DNA from: Gibbsiella quercinecans
Lineage (GTDB): Bacteria; Pseudomonadota; Gammaproteobacteria; Enterobacterales; Enterobacteriaceae
Direction: 5' to 3'
NCBI RefSeq assembly: GCF_002291425.1
Contig: NZ_CP014136.1
Location: forward strand, 2,914,001 to 2,978,000
DNA: 64,000 nt
The position numbers and the translations under genes are program-made. Below, one piece after another: positions 44,207-54,911 of the stretch; the stretch's first letter is position 1; each line of letters starts with the position of its first letter. The notes beneath the pieces are model-generated. The model had not been told where the DNA came from. It did no database searches and saw nothing but the letters and a program-made list of their open reading frames with translations.

Positions 44207-45127
44207 TTATTTTTGTTTCTTGATTGGCCGGCCGGACCAGTAGCCCGCCAGCAGCGAGCCGGAAAGGTTGTGCCAAACCGAGAACAATGCGCCCGGCAGG
44301 GCCGCCAGCGGCGAGAAGTAGAGCTTGCCGAGCGTGGCCGCCAGCCCGGAGTTTTGCATACCCACTTCAATCGCCAGCGTGCGGCAGGTGGATTCATCAA
44401 AGCCGAACAGTTTGCCCCCCCAATAGCCGCTCAGCAGGCCGATGCCGTTATGCAGAATCACCGCGACAATCACCACCAGGCCAACGGAGGCAATGTGGCT
44501 CTGGCTGCCGGCCACCACGGCGCTGATGATCGCCAGGATGCACACCATCGACAGCGCCGGCAGGAAGGGCTCAATGCGCTTGACGGTTTTGGTGAAGGTA
44601 TGGTGCACAATCAGCCCCAGACCAATCGGCACCACCACGATCTGCAAAATGCTCAGCAGCATGCCCATGATATCGACGCTGATTTTGGCATCGACATACA
44701 GGCGCGTCAGCAGCGGCGTGGCGAATACCCCGACCAGCGTTGACACGGCCGAAATGGTGACCGACAACGCCACATCGCCCTTGGAAAGATAGATCATCAC
44801 GTTGGATGCGGTCCCACTGGCGACGCTGCCGACCAGCACCATGCCGGCGGATAAATCCGGCGGCATATGGAACAACATCGCCAGCAGCCAGGCAGCCAGC
44901 GGCATCACCAGATAATGCAGAAAAATCCCGGCGGCCACCGGCGCAGGGCGCGAGAGCACGCGCTTGAAGTCATCCAGCCGCAGCGTGACGCCCATAGCGA
45001 ACATAATCAGCATCAGCAGCGGGCTGACGTAGGGGCCGACGCCGCTGAACGACGACGGTGTGTAATAGGCGGCGAGCGAGAGCAGGATTGCCCACAGTGG
45101 GAACAGACGAGTTACTTTTGCCAGCAT
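44207..45127 (-). CDS. BASS-family sodium symporter (PanS-like)
   Basis: 306 residues with about ten membrane helices; bile acid:sodium symporter fold. [15 protein letters not shown] and [18 protein letters not shown] are characteristic, and [13 protein letters not shown] is the second crossing motif. Salmonella PanS of this family imports ketopantoate, and this protein is similar in type; the substrate is inferred. It lies alone between yjbB and lysC. Confidence 0.88.
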   Translation of the reverse strand: MLAKVTRLFPLWAILLSLAAYYTPSSFSGVGPYVSPLLMLIMFAMGVTLRLDDFKRVLSRPAPVAAGIFLHYLVMPLAAWLLAMLFHMPPDLSAGMVLVGSVASGTASNVMIYLSKGDVALSVTISAVSTLVGVFATPLLTRLYVDAKISVDIMGMLLSILQIVVVPIGLGLIVHHTFTKTVKRIEPFLPALSMVCILAIISAVVAGSQSHIASVGLVVIVAVILHNGIGLLSGYWGGKLFGFDESTCRTLAIEVGMQNSGLAATLGKLYFSPLAALPGALFSVWHNLSGSLLAGYWSGRPIKKQK

Positions 45128-45260
45128 GAATGAATTTCCTTAGCCAAGCGGGAACAAGGGGAATGGTGGTTGGTCGTTATGTTGGAGGTGTGGAACATTA
45201 TTTTTTATATAAGTATGTGATTGCAGTGCGGGCACGCCATGGGTGCCCGCAGAACAGCGC

Positions 45261-46628
45261 TTATTCGAACAGGTTGCGGTGCAGGGTACGAACCACTTGC
45301 TCGGCATCGTCGCCGGGCACCAGGAAGCACAGGTTATGGGTGCTTGCGCCGTAGCAAATCATGCGGATGTTGAATGGTTCGAGTACGCCAAAGACTTCTT
45401 TGCCCACGCCGCAGGCCTGCGAAAGATTGTTGCCGATTAGCGCCACCAGCGCCAGGTTTTCTTCAACTTCGACCCGGCACAGCGAGGAAAGCTCGGTCAA
45501 TAGCGCGGTGGTCAGCAGGCTGCCGCCGGTCGAGGTGGAGCCGGTGGTGTCCATGGTGAGCGCCACGTTAACCTCAGAGGTGGTGATCAGATCCACCGAA
45601 ATGTTATGGCGCGCCAGAATGCTGAACACCTCTGCCAGGAAGCCGCGTGCGTGCAGCATGTTCAGGCTGTGCAGGGTCAGCAACGTTTGTTTGCGGCGCA
45701 GGGCCAGCGCGCGGAACAGCGGTGGGTTTTCCGTGCCGTTGCACACCAGCGTACCGCCGGCGGCAGGATCCTTACTGGAGCCGACGAACACCGGGATATC
45801 GCAGCGCACCGCCGGCAGCAGCGTGGCCGGGTGCAGCACTTTGGCGCCAAAGGTCGCCATTTCCGCGGCTTCTTCGAACGCAATGCGGTCGATACGCTTG
45901 GCTGAAGGCGCCACGCGAGGGTCGGTGGTGTAAATGCCCGGCACGTCGGTCCAGATATCCACCCGGCTGACATTCAGCGCTTCGCCCAGCAGCGCCGCGG
46001 TGTAGTCGCTGCCGCCGCGGCCCAGCGTGGTCGTGCGGCCTTTCGGTTCGCAGCCGATAAAGCCCTGGGTGATCACCAGGGCTTCTTCAACACGCGGTTG
46101 CAGCAGCGTTTGCGCCAGCTCTTTCAACGCGGCGGTATCTGGCGTGGCGCGGCCAAAGCTATCGGTGGTGCGCATCACCTTGCGCACGTCGAACCACTCG
46201 GCCTGAACCTGGCGCTGGCGCAGCACTTCCACAAACAGCAGGGTAGACATCAGTTCGCCGTGGCTGACCAGCTCATCGGTCAGCGCCGCCGAGGTGGCCA
46301 GTGCGGCGGCTTCCGACAGCATGGCGATGTTTTCCAACATGCGGTCGATTTCGTCGCGCACGACCTGGGGGTTATCCAGGCGATCGAGGATGGCGTACTG
46401 AATGCGGCGAATTTCATCGAGGTGATAGCTGCGTTTTTCGGTTTCGTTGCCTTCGGCCAGCGCCACCAGCAGGTTGGTAATGCCGGCGGAAGCGGAAAGC
46501 ACCACCAGGCGCACATTGGGGTTGGCCAGGACGACGTCCGCGCTGTGGTTCATAGCGTCAAAGTTGGCGACGCTGGTACCGCCGAATTTGGCCACGATGG
46601 TGGCATGTTGGGATGCTGCTTGAGTCAT
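45261..46628 (-). CDS. lysC: Lysine-sensitive aspartokinase III
   Basis: Phosphorylates aspartate, the first step to lysine, methionine and threonine. 455 residues. KFGGTSV near the N-terminus and GFIGCEPKGRTTTLGRGGSDYTA form the kinase core. Two ACT domains from about residue 300 (SLNMLHARGFLAEVFSIL and NNLSQACGVGKEVFGVL) bind lysine for feedback inhibition. GAGG lies 9 bases before the ATG. The leader carries a lysine riboswitch. Confidence 0.97.
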   Translation of the reverse strand: MTQAASQHATIVAKFGGTSVANFDAMNHSADVVLANPNVRLVVLSASAGITNLLVALAEGNETEKRSYHLDEIRRIQYAILDRLDNPQVVRDEIDRMLENIAMLSEAAALATSAALTDELVSHGELMSTLLFVEVLRQRQVQAEWFDVRKVMRTTDSFGRATPDTAALKELAQTLLQPRVEEALVITQGFIGCEPKGRTTTLGRGGSDYTAALLGEALNVSRVDIWTDVPGIYTTDPRVAPSAKRIDRIAFEEAAEMATFGAKVLHPATLLPAVRCDIPVFVGSSKDPAAGGTLVCNGTENPPLFRALALRRKQTLLTLHSLNMLHARGFLAEVFSILARHNISVDLITTSEVNVALTMDTTGSTSTGGSLLTTALLTELSSLCRVEVEENLALVALIGNNLSQACGVGKEVFGVLEPFNIRMICYGASTHNLCFLVPGDDAEQVVRTLHRNLFE

Positions 46629-46769
46629 GTAAAAAAACCTCGTGTCAGGGAGTGCCGTTTTGACGGCATTTTATTTCCAGAGCCTTGGCACAAGGGAAGA
46701 GCGGTAAACAGGGAGCAGGCGTAGAGATGAAGGCTACGGTACACCCAGAAGCGCCCCACCTTGCAGGCC

Positions 46770-46945
46770 ACCTGCGGTGGCCTAGGGTGACAACCCAGGG
46801 GATTCAGCCCCTGTAGCCGATACGTTGGCCGCCGCTGGCCGCTGTACCTCGGCGTCGCTCCCCCTCCGGTGCCGTCATGGGAGTACGGCTCCTCTGACAC
46901 TTTACCTGGGCGACGCGCCTCTTCTGGCTTGCGCACGGGGTGCGC
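46770..46945 (-). promoter_or_regulatory. Lysine riboswitch aptamer
   Basis: Read on the minus strand, the leader matches the E. coli lysC L-box in its conserved blocks: CCAGAAGAGGCGCG, GGAGCCG, GAGGGGG, CGCCGAGG, GGCTACAGGGGCTGAATC and CCCCTGGGTTGTCACC. The 5' CCAGAAG can pair instead with CTTCTGG near 46750, downstream of the aptamer, which gives the alternative fold. High lysine should turn lysC off. Borders are approximate. Confidence 0.95.
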
Positions 46946-46958
46946 AAGTAGGCTGTTA

Positions 46959-46987
46959 GGAATAACGGGTTTGGGCCCAACTGTCAA
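46959..46987 (-). promoter_or_regulatory. lysC promoter
   Basis: On the minus strand: TTGACA, a 17-base spacer and TATTCC. Transcription would start near 46952, at the first bases of the riboswitch leader. Confidence 0.7.
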
Positions 46988-47234
46988 CGGCCGAAGGGTG
47001 AGGGATTTTCATTTTTGTCGCTTGCGGCGGGCGTTGTGCGCCCGGCGTTAAATCCCGCCGGTGTTTGTCGCACAGAGTTAACCGAAGTGCGGACTGTTTG
47101 TTGAATAAAGGTAAATGCGATGTGCATGACGTGGGCAGCGTGCGCCTATTGCAAGAAAAGAGATCATAATCATCGGCGTTCAGGCTACAATCGGACGATT
47201 ACGTCACCTTCATCTCAAGCATAAGAGCGTTGCT

Positions 47235-48881
47235 ATGAAAAATATTAATCCTAGTCAAACCGCTGCTTGGCAAGCCCTGCAGCAACACTTTGAACAAATG
47301 AAAGACGTACAGATCTGCGATCTGTTTGCCCAGGATGGCGATCGCTTCGCCAAGTTTTCCGCTACCTTCAACGATCAGATGCTGGTGGATTTCTCCAAAA
47401 ACCGCATCACGTCGGAAACCCTGGAAAAACTGCTGGCGCTGGCTGAAGAAACCGATCTGCAGGGCGCAATCAAATCCATGTTCGCCGGTGAGAAAATCAA
47501 CCGCACTGAAGATCGCGCCGTGCTGCACGTTGCGTTGCGTAACCGCAGCAATACCCCGATTGTGGTCGACGGCAAAGATGTGATGCCGGAAGTTAACGCC
47601 GTGCTGGCGAAAATGAAGCAGTTCTGCGAGCGTGTGATTGGCGGTGAATGGAAAGGCTACACCGGCAAACCGATCACCGACGTGGTAAACATCGGCATCG
47701 GTGGTTCCGATCTTGGCCCTTATATGGCGACCGAAGCGCTGCGCCCCTATAAGAACCACCTGAACATGCATTTTGTTTCCAACGTTGACGGCACCCATAT
47801 TGCGGAAACCCTCAAAACGTTGAATCCGGAAACCACGCTGTTCCTGGTGGCCTCCAAAACCTTCACGACGCAGGAAACCATGACCAACGCCCACAGTGCG
47901 CGTGATTGGTTCCTGAAAACCGCTGGCGATCAACAGCACGTCGCGAAACACTTCGCCGCGTTGTCCACCAACGGCAAAGCGGTGGCGGAGTTCGGTATCG
48001 ACACCGCCAACATGTTCGAATTCTGGGATTGGGTGGGCGGCCGTTACTCCCTGTGGTCCGCCATCGGCCTGTCGATCGCGCTGTCCATCGGTTTTGACAA
48101 CTTCGAACAACTGCTGAGCGGTGCGCATGAAATGGACAAACATTTCTCCACCACGCCGGCGGAGAAAAACCTGCCGGTGTTGCTGGCGCTGATCGGTATC
48201 TGGTACAACAATTTCTTCGGCGCCGAAACCGAAGCGATTCTGCCGTACGACCAATACATGCACCGCTTTGCCGCGTATTTCCAGCAGGGCAATATGGAAT
48301 CCAACGGCAAATATGTCGATCGCAACGGCAAACCGGTGGACTACCAAACCGGCCCGATCATCTGGGGCGAACCGGGTACTAACGGCCAACACGCGTTTTA
48401 TCAGTTGATCCACCAGGGCACCAAGCTGGTTCCTTGCGATTTCATCGCACCGGCGATCAGCCACAACCCACTGAGCGATCACCACGCCAAGCTGTTGTCT
48501 AACTTCTTTGCCCAGACCGAGGCGCTGGCCTTTGGTAAATCGTTGCAGGTGGTGGAAGAAGAATTCGCCGCGCAGGGCAAGAAACCGGAAGACGTGAAGC
48601 ACGTGGCGCCGTTCAAGGTATTCGAAGGCAACCGCCCAACCAACTCTATCCTGCTGCGGGAAATCACCCCGTTCAGCCTGGGTAGCCTGATTGCCCTGTA
48701 TGAGCATAAAATCTTCACCCAAGGGGCGATCCTCAATATCTTCACCTTCGACCAATGGGGTGTGGAACTGGGCAAACAGTTGGCGAACCGTATTCTGCCG
48801 GAACTGGCAGGCGCCGACGCCGTCAGCAGCCATGACAGTTCAACCAACGCCCTGATTAACCGCTTTAAAGCGTGGCGTTGA
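47235..48881 (+). CDS. pgi: Glucose-6-phosphate isomerase
   Basis: Interconverts glucose-6-phosphate and fructose-6-phosphate. 548 residues. Signatures [29 protein letters not shown] and [17 protein letters not shown] are present; the active-site Glu lies in GNMESNGK and the Lys in GVELGKQLA. Single gene between lysC and the yjb operon, as in E. coli. Confidence 0.98.
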   Translation: MKNINPSQTAAWQALQQHFEQMKDVQICDLFAQDGDRFAKFSATFNDQMLVDFSKNRITSETLEKLLALAEETDLQGAIKSMFAGEKINRTEDRAVLHVALRNRSNTPIVVDGKDVMPEVNAVLAKMKQFCERVIGGEWKGYTGKPITDVVNIGIGGSDLGPYMATEALRPYKNHLNMHFVSNVDGTHIAETLKTLNPETTLFLVASKTFTTQETMTNAHSARDWFLKTAGDQQHVAKHFAALSTNGKAVAEFGIDTANMFEFWDWVGGRYSLWSAIGLSIALSIGFDNFEQLLSGAHEMDKHFSTTPAEKNLPVLLALIGIWYNNFFGAETEAILPYDQYMHRFAAYFQQGNMESNGKYVDRNGKPVDYQTGPIIWGEPGTNGQHAFYQLIHQGTKLVPCDFIAPAISHNPLSDHHAKLLSNFFAQTEALAFGKSLQVVEEEFAAQGKKPEDVKHVAPFKVFEGNRPTNSILLREITPFSLGSLIALYEHKIFTQGAILNIFTFDQWGVELGKQLANRILPELAGADAVSSHDSSTNALINRFKAWR

Positions 48882-48909
48882 TTTATCGCCGTTAAGGCGA
48901 TGCTGTGAC

Positions 48910-48935
48910 AAATGCCGGCCGCGAGGCCGGCATTT
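48910..48935 (+). terminator. Terminator after pgi
   Basis: Perfect 11-bp stem AAATGCCGGCC/GGCCGGCATTT with loop GCGA, 28 bases after the stop; followed by GCGTTTATC. Confidence 0.8.
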
Positions 48936-49416
48936 GCGTTTATCGGCAACGCCCACCGGTGAGAACGCGATACCCGTGCCCCATGCCGAGCGGCAGATGC
49001 TGCGTCCCGCCTCCCGAATATGACACGTTGTTTACCGTCTACCTATGCCGGCCGGGGATAGGCTACCGGTAAAATAGGGGGATGCTAAGAATCATCTCAA
49101 TGTGTGGGGTTGATGCCGGAGAAAAGGGCGGCTGGCCTGGTGAAGGGGTGAGGTGATGTTCTATCTATTTGAAAAATAATAATTTATTCTGTGAATGGGC
49201 TTTTTCTGAATTTCCACACATCGGTTTTTTTCATTTTTGTTTTATTATTTATTGTGTTATACAAATTAAAACCATCGCTAATGGTTATTTGTCCTGCCAA
49301 AAGGATATGACTTATTTTTAGATAATAGCGATGTTTTTTTAACATGATACCTTATACTAGTAGGGCCTAAAAAGTGATCTTTAGGCCGTAGGTTCATTAC
49401 TGAAAGAGGGTTGTGT
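48936..49416 (+). promoter_or_regulatory. Long control region before yjbE
   Basis: About 480 bases without a gene. The last 250 are strongly AT-rich. TATACT at 49353-49358 is a good -10 with no matching -35, as expected for an activated promoter. TAAGAATCATCTCA at 49086-49099 weakly resembles the RcsAB box; E. coli yjbEFGH is under Rcs control. A hairpin GGCCTAAA/TTTAGGCC with an 8-base loop (49364-49387) would sit at the 5' end of the mRNA. Confidence 0.5.
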
Positions 49417-49638
49417 ATGAAAAAGGTATTATATTCAGCATTAGCCGCAATGGCGCTGCTGGGTGCCTCCAATTCCTGGGCAGCCTTTGATCCAGCTGGG
49501 TCAAAAGGTGATGCAGTGATTGTTGGCACTGGCGCGGTTGCTGCTGTAGCAGCGGCTGCATTGGTTGCTCAGAGCAATAGCGATGATGGCAGCTCAACCA
49601 GCACCAGCACCAGCACGACGACAAGTACAGCGGGCTAA
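49417..49638 (+). CDS. yjbE: YjbE, small secreted protein of the yjbEFGH operon
   Basis: 73 residues. Signal peptide MKKVLYSALAAMALLGASNSWA, then a short mature part with an Ala/Val-rich hydrophobic run (GTGAVAAVAAAALVAQS) and a Ser/Thr tail. E. coli YjbE has the same plan (80 residues) and belongs to an operon for an unidentified exopolysaccharide. A strong terminator follows, so it is probably made in excess over YjbFGH. Confidence 0.85.
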   Translation: MKKVLYSALAAMALLGASNSWAAFDPAGSKGDAVIVGTGAVAAVAAAALVAQSNSDDGSSTSTSTSTTTSTAG

Positions 49639-49643
49639 ACCGT

Positions 49644-49679
49644 AAAAGAATAACCACTTAGTGGTTATTCTTTTTTTTT
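49644..49679 (+). terminator. Strong hairpin between yjbE and yjbF
   Basis: 13-bp stem AAAAGAATAACCA/TGGTTATTCTTTT with a 5-base loop and an unbroken T-run. It should stop most transcripts after yjbE, leaving lower read-through into yjbFGH. Confidence 0.9.
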
Positions 49680-49708
49680 CTTTTTCTCAATGTGCCGGGA
49701 TTGCTCAG

Positions 49709-50365
49709 TTGCGCCATCTATTATTATTATTCATATGTTTATCCCTTCAGGCCTGTACCTCAGCCCAAAACAGCGTCAATGACACTGTTTATCACGTATT
49801 GTTTGAATCATCGGGCGTTGAGCTGACAGATCAAGAGATCCAGGATTTATCCAGGCCCAGCGTCTATGTCAGCATTAATCATCAGCCACAGATCATGATG
49901 GTGCTTGGGGCGCTTGAAAATGGCGAAGAAAAATGGGTGAGCCAGGACCGCACGTTAATGACGTTGCGCCATGGGCGCCTGGTGAAAACCCTGGGCTGGC
50001 ATGACAATTTAACCAGCGTCTCCAACCTTGAACAAGATCCTCTGGCGGCGCCTTTGCGGATTATCGACGGTAACCGCTGGCTGCGCCAAATCGCCTGGAC
50101 GGAAAACAACCAGACACGCTATGGGCTGGCCGAATCCACCTTCCAACGTCAGGAAGATGAAGCCCTGACCATCGGCGGCCAACGTAAGACCTATCGCGTG
50201 ATTGAAGAACAAGTTGCGGTTAGCAGCTTGAATAAGAACTGGGAAAACCGTTTCTGGGTTGATCCGCAAACGGGTGTGGTTATCAAGTCCGAGCAATATC
50301 TGGGTGCGGACTATTTCCCGGTTGAAATTACACTATTGAAGCAGAGGGACAATGAGAAAAATTAA
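49709..50365 (+). CDS. yjbF: Outer-membrane lipoprotein YjbF (GfcB family)
   Basis: Predicted lipoprotein of 218 residues with lipobox LQAC after a short hydrophobic signal. GRLVKTLGWHDNLTSV and SEQYLGADYFPVEITLLK are conserved with E. coli YjbF. The start is TTG at 49709, chosen because it aligns with E. coli and gives a normal lipoprotein signal; the only earlier in-frame start is a GTG inside the terminator. Function unknown; GfcB of the group 4 capsule operon is related. It overlaps yjbG by 14 bases. Confidence 0.8.
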   Translation: MRHLLLLFICLSLQACTSAQNSVNDTVYHVLFESSGVELTDQEIQDLSRPSVYVSINHQPQIMMVLGALENGEEKWVSQDRTLMTLRHGRLVKTLGWHDNLTSVSNLEQDPLAAPLRIIDGNRWLRQIAWTENNQTRYGLAESTFQRQEDEALTIGGQRKTYRVIEEQVAVSSLNKNWENRFWVDPQTGVVIKSEQYLGADYFPVEITLLKQRDNEKN

Positions 50366-51107
50366 TCTGCTCTTAAGTGCATCACTGTGCCTCTTGCTGA
50401 ATACTGCCTATGCAGATAGCCGGGTAACCGTTTTTTATCCGAACAGGGCAGAGGTCACGATCAAGGATGCGGCGACGTTGCAAAGCCTGGTGGTGGGTAA
50501 CCCGGCGTTGCAAGGCAATATCTGGTGGCCGGGGGCGGCGATTGCAGAGCGCAGCGCCACCCAGTTGCAAAAACAGAAGCAACAGCAATTGTTGGCACGG
50601 CTCGGCGCATTGAGCGCCGAACTGCGCCAGGATGGGGATACCACGATCGCGGCCACGGTAGACAGTGTGCGTACGCAGATCGCCGGGCTGAATATCGTCG
50701 GCCGTCAGTTTGTGTCGCTGGATCCGGATTGGCTGCAGCTGCGCCCGGATTTGGATCGCCGTCTGGCGGGGGAATATCAGGTCTTCGTGGCGCCGGAGCC
50801 GAAAGACGTCAGCCTGCTGGGGGCATTGGCACCCGCGGGTAAACATGATTTTCTGCCTGGCAAAGACGTCAGTGATTATTTAAGCGGGCTTCAACGCCTG
50901 GATGGCGCTGAACGCAGCACCGCCTGGCTAATCACGCCTGAAGGTGAGGCCCAGAGTGTTCCAATTGCTTACTGGAACCGGCGGCATCATGAAATGACGC
51001 CAGGGAGTCTGCTGTTCCTCGGGTTTGCCTCATCCGCTCTGCCCCGGAGCTATAAAGACATCAATGAGCAAATCATTTCGTTATTGACGCACCGGATCCC
51101 TGACTGA
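50352..51107 (+). CDS. yjbG: Periplasmic protein YjbG (GfcC family)
   Basis: 251 residues with signal peptide [21 protein letters not shown]. GfcC-type proteins are periplasmic and accompany polysaccharide export; their biochemical role is not known. The last bases overlap the yjbH start by 1 base. An AGAGGGAC ribosome site lies at the end of yjbF. Confidence 0.88.
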   Translation: MRKINLLLSASLCLLLNTAYADSRVTVFYPNRAEVTIKDAATLQSLVVGNPALQGNIWWPGAAIAERSATQLQKQKQQQLLARLGALSAELRQDGDTTIAATVDSVRTQIAGLNIVGRQFVSLDPDWLQLRPDLDRRLAGEYQVFVAPEPKDVSLLGALAPAGKHDFLPGKDVSDYLSGLQRLDGAERSTAWLITPEGEAQSVPIAYWNRRHHEMTPGSLLFLGFASSALPRSYKDINEQIISLLTHRIPD

Positions 51108-53194
51108 TGAAAACACGTTACTTACTTAGCTTGGTTGCGCTGTCTGTCGCGAGTGCGTGTCAGGCGGCGTCATATCCTGAACCTCTGGGGCCTTCTCAGT
51201 CTGATTTCGGCGGTGCGGGGCTGTTGCAAATGCCGAGCGCCCGTATGGCGAAAGAGGGCGAATTCAGCTTTAACTACCGTGATAATGACCAATACCGGTT
51301 TTATTCGGTCTCTATTCAGCCGTTGCCCTGGCTGGAAACCACTATCCGTTATACCGACGTGCGGACGCGCCAATACAGCAGCAATACGTCATTCAGCGGC
51401 GATCAAACCTATAAAGACAAATCCTTTGATGTGAAGCTGCGCCTGTGGGAAGAAGGCTATTGGTTGCCGGAAGTGTCTGCCGGGATACGGGATATTGGCG
51501 GGACGGGGTTATTTGACGGTGAATACCTGGCCGCCAGCAAGGCATGGGGCCCGTTTGACTTCACACTGGGCATGGGCTGGGGCTATCTGGGCAACAGCGG
51601 CAATGTGAAAAACCCGTTCTGTGAAGCCAGCGACAGCTATTGCCAGCGCGGCAACGGCGGCCGAACCGCCGGCTCCGTCGATCTCAACAACTCCTTCAAG
51701 GGGCCGGCATCGCTGTTCGGCGGTATTGAATACCAAACGCCCTGGCAGCCGCTGCGCCTGAAAGTGGAGTATGAAGGGAATAATTACCAGGATGATTTTG
51801 CCGGTACGCTGCGTCAGGACAGCAAATTCAACTTCGGCGCCGTTTACCGCATCACGGATTGGGCGGATGTGAACGTCAGCTATGAGCGCGGCAATACCTT
51901 TATGGCCGGCTTTACCCTGCGCACCAACTTTAACGATCTGAAGCCGTCAAATGTCGATCAGCCTAAGCCAGCCTATCGGCCGCAGCCGCAGGATAGATAC
52001 CTGCAGCATGACGTCGCGGCGAACCAACTGACCGATCTCAAATACAATGCGGGCTTCAACGCGCCGAAGATTCAGGTGAAAGACAACACGCTGTACATGA
52101 CCGGCGAGCAAAGCAAATATCGTTATTCCGAAGACGGTGTTGAGCGCGCGAACGTTATCCTGATGAACCACTTGCCGGAAGGCGTGGATACGCTGGATGT
52201 GACCGAAACGCGCTACCACATGCCGCAGGTGACCACGCGTACGGACGTGAACAGCCTGCGCCAGCAGTTGGAAGGCTACCCGCTGGGGCATGAGCAGACG
52301 TTGCAGCAAAAACGCATCGATCCCGATCTGCCGAAAACCACCGAACAGGGCTATTACATCGATGATGAGGCGCTGTCCTTCAGCCTGTCGCCGACCTTAA
52401 CCCAATCGCTGGGCGGGGCGGAAACCTTCTACATGTACCAGGTGGGCCTGCTGGGCAGCGCCAACTGGTGGGTGACCGATCATTGGTTGAACAGCGGTAG
52501 CGTATTCGTCAACCTGTTCAATAACTACGACAAGTTCAACTATACGGCGCCGCCTTCGGACAGCCATCTGCCGCGCGTGCGTACGCACATTCGTCAGTAT
52601 GTGCAGAACGATGCGTACATTAACGATTTGCAAACCTCTTACTTCCAGGACTTCGGCCAAGGGTTCTATGGCCAGGTTTACGGCGGTTATCTGGAAAGCA
52701 TGTTCGGCGGCGTCGGCGGTGAAGTGCTGTATCGGCCGCTCGACAGCAATTGGGCGGTGGGCGCCAACGCCAACTGGGTGAAACAGCGTGACTGGGACGA
52801 CATGATGCGCTTCACCGACTACAGCACCGGAACCGGCCACATTACCGGCTACTGGATGCCGCCGTTCGTCGATGGCGTGCTGGTCAAACTGAGCGTGGGC
52901 CAATATCTGGCCAAAGATAAGGGCGCGACGTTGGATCTGTCTAAACGCTTTGACAGCGGGGTTGTGGTGGGCGCCTATGCGACGGTCACCAACGTATCGA
53001 AAGAAGAATACGGTGAGGGTTCATTCACCAAAGGCTTCTATGTCTCTATCCCGCTGGATCTGATGACGGTATCGCCTTCACGCAGCCGTGCTTCCGTAAG
53101 CTGGACGCCGCTGACCCGCGACGGCGGCCAGATGCTGGGCCGCAAGTATCAGCTGTATAGCATGACTTCCGATCGCAACGATAGCTTCCGTTAA
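51107..53194 (+). CDS. yjbH: Outer-membrane beta-barrel protein YjbH (GfcD family)
   Basis: 695 residues. The signal peptide ends near SACQA. The N-terminal motif [19 protein letters not shown] is typical of YjbH/GfcD. Many alternating aromatic beta strands and a C-terminal segment rich in strands fit a large outer-membrane barrel, possibly two barrels, for polysaccharide export. Last gene of the operon. Confidence 0.9.
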   Translation: MKTRYLLSLVALSVASACQAASYPEPLGPSQSDFGGAGLLQMPSARMAKEGEFSFNYRDNDQYRFYSVSIQPLPWLETTIRYTDVRTRQYSSNTSFSGDQTYKDKSFDVKLRLWEEGYWLPEVSAGIRDIGGTGLFDGEYLAASKAWGPFDFTLGMGWGYLGNSGNVKNPFCEASDSYCQRGNGGRTAGSVDLNNSFKGPASLFGGIEYQTPWQPLRLKVEYEGNNYQDDFAGTLRQDSKFNFGAVYRITDWADVNVSYERGNTFMAGFTLRTNFNDLKPSNVDQPKPAYRPQPQDRYLQHDVAANQLTDLKYNAGFNAPKIQVKDNTLYMTGEQSKYRYSEDGVERANVILMNHLPEGVDTLDVTETRYHMPQVTTRTDVNSLRQQLEGYPLGHEQTLQQKRIDPDLPKTTEQGYYIDDEALSFSLSPTLTQSLGGAETFYMYQVGLLGSANWWVTDHWLNSGSVFVNLFNNYDKFNYTAPPSDSHLPRVRTHIRQYVQNDAYINDLQTSYFQDFGQGFYGQVYGGYLESMFGGVGGEVLYRPLDSNWAVGANANWVKQRDWDDMMRFTDYSTGTGHITGYWMPPFVDGVLVKLSVGQYLAKDKGATLDLSKRFDSGVVVGAYATVTNVSKEEYGEGSFTKGFYVSIPLDLMTVSPSRSRASVSWTPLTRDGGQMLGRKYQLYSMTSDRNDSFR

Positions 53195-53213
53195 GCCGGT
53201 CGCCAACCTGCGC

Positions 53214-53245
53214 ATGAGGGGGAGATGACTCCCCCTCATTTATTT
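53214..53245 (+). terminator. Terminator after yjbH
   Basis: Perfect 11-bp stem ATGAGGGGGAG/CTCCCCCTCAT with loop ATGA, followed by TTATTT, 20 bases after the stop. Confidence 0.85.
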
Positions 53246-53469
53246 CCCAACACGACATCCCTCTCTTGCCGTTGAATGCGCCCTGTTCGGGTGTTTGGCG
53301 CTGCATCCCATCTGCACCTTGCCAGATTAACAGTATACAATGCGTTTGGGCTGGGCTGGGCTTGCCGCCGGCGGCAATACCGTGGCCTGGCGCAGGCCGA
53401 ATGAATAATATCCGGATGGGATACCGGGCAATATCACTTTTAACCATGTTGTATAAGGTGGACTATTTT

Positions 53470-53877
53470 ATGGCAAAAACATCACGCTCTATCCTGGTGG
53501 CGAAAACCCTACAGCGCGTACTTAACGTGGGGTTGCTGCTGTTGGCCGCCATACTGGTGGTGTTTCTGGGCAAGGAAACCATTCACCTGGCACAGGTGTT
53601 GTTTATGAATAACGAAGCTTCATCCTCGTATCTGTTGATTGAAGGCATCGTTATTTACTTCCTGTATTTTGAATTTATTGCGTTGATCGTGAAGTATTTC
53701 GAATCGGGTTATCACTTCCCGCTGCGCTATTTTATTTATATCGGCATTACCGCGATTATCCGCCTGATTATTGTTGATCATAAAAGCCCGGTGGATACGC
53801 TGATTTATTCCGCCGCCATATTATTTTTGGTTATTACCCTGTACCTGGCCAATACCGAGCGCCTTAAGCGTGAATAA
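53470..53877 (+). CDS. psiE: Phosphate-starvation-inducible membrane protein PsiE
   Basis: 135 residues with four hydrophobic segments. The core [29 protein letters not shown] and [10 protein letters not shown] is nearly identical to E. coli PsiE, whose function is unknown and whose expression responds to PhoB. The start at MAKTSRS aligns with the family. No clear Pho box was read. xylE, which follows in E. coli, is absent. Confidence 0.92.
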   Translation: MAKTSRSILVAKTLQRVLNVGLLLLAAILVVFLGKETIHLAQVLFMNNEASSSYLLIEGIVIYFLYFEFIALIVKYFESGYHFPLRYFIYIGITAIIRLIIVDHKSPVDTLIYSAAILFLVITLYLANTERLKRE

Positions 53878-53893
53878 TGCACGCGTCAATGAT

Positions 53894-53919
53894 AAAAAAA
53901 GGCGGCCGTTAAGGCCGCC
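53894..53919 (-). terminator. Terminator of malEFG
   Basis: On the minus strand: GGCGGCC/GGCCGCC with loop TTAAC, followed by seven T. Strong rho-independent form, placed after malG. Confidence 0.9.
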
Positions 53920-53977
53920 GAGACACAGAGAATGCGTGGTAAGAAAGTACAGCAAAGATTGCAGTGGCTAAAATGAA

Positions 53978-54868
53978 TTACCCCTTCACCCCACCGGACG
54001 TGAGGCCACCGACCAGCCAACGCTGGGCCAGCAGGAATACCACGGTAATAGGGATGGCCGAGAGCACCGCCGCGGCGGCGAAGTCGCCCCACAGGTAGTT
54101 CTGCGGGTTCAGATATTGTTGCATGCCCACCGCCAGCGTATAGCTGTTAACGTCGCGCAGCAGTAGCGAGGCGACCGGCACTTCGGTAACCGCCGCGATA
54201 AAGGACAGAATGAACACCACCGCCAGGATCGGCACCGACAGCGGCAGCAGCACCAGGCGGAACGCCTGCCACGGGCTGGCGCCGTCCAACGCGGCGGCCT
54301 CCTCCAGCGAATTATCGATGGTTTCAAAATAGCCCTTGATGGTCCAGACGTGCAGCGCGATGCCGCCCATATAGGCGAAAATCACGCCGCCATGGGTATT
54401 CAGGCCGAGAAACGGCACGTACTGGCCCAGGCGATCGAACAGGGCATACAGCGCCACCAACGACAGCACCGCCGGGAACATCTGAAAAATCAGCATGCCT
54501 TTCAGCAGGCTGCTTTTACCGCGAAAGCGCATGCGGGCAAAAGCGTAGGCGCAGGTGGTGGAAAGCGCCACGATGCCGATGGCGGTAATCGCCGCCACCT
54601 TCACCGAGTTCCATAGCCACAGCAGCACCGGGAACGGCGGCGGGGTAACGCTGCCGTCGGCGTGCGTCACGCTCATGCCGAGCGCCAGCCGCCAGTGATC
54701 CCAGGAAATCTGTTCCGGGATCAGGCTGCCGGTGGCGAAGTTGCCGGAGCGCAGCGAAATGGTGATCACCATCAGCAGCGGGAACATAATCAAAGCGATA
54801 AAGCACAGCATCAGTATATGGGTGATCCACAGGCGCACGCGCTGGGATTTGGGTTGAACCATGGCCAT
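53978..54868 (-). CDS. malG: Maltose/maltodextrin permease MalG
   Basis: 296 residues, same as E. coli, with six membrane helices. The EAA loop is [24 protein letters not shown], which docks on MalK. The C-terminus [10 protein letters not shown] matches E. coli MalG, whose tail reaches into the binding protein gate. It follows malF by 43 bases. Confidence 0.97.
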   Translation of the reverse strand: MAMVQPKSQRVRLWITHILMLCFIALIMFPLLMVITISLRSGNFATGSLIPEQISWDHWRLALGMSVTHADGSVTPPPFPVLLWLWNSVKVAAITAIGIVALSTTCAYAFARMRFRGKSSLLKGMLIFQMFPAVLSLVALYALFDRLGQYVPFLGLNTHGGVIFAYMGGIALHVWTIKGYFETIDNSLEEAAALDGASPWQAFRLVLLPLSVPILAVVFILSFIAAVTEVPVASLLLRDVNSYTLAVGMQQYLNPQNYLWGDFAAAAVLSAIPITVVFLLAQRWLVGGLTSGGVKG

Positions 54869-54911
54869 CTTGCTTACTCCTCATGTTGGCGTGGCTGCCG
54901 CCGGCAATGGA

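Noticed and set aside
47199-48833. 544-codon open frame antisense to pgi
   Set aside because: It mirrors pgi over its whole length. Its composition (Gln, His, Arg and Phe rich) is what GC-rich codon bias gives on the opposite strand, and pgi is certain.
53195-53469. Pho box before psiE
   Set aside because: E. coli psiE responds to PhoB, but no pair of CTGTCAT-like repeats could be read here.
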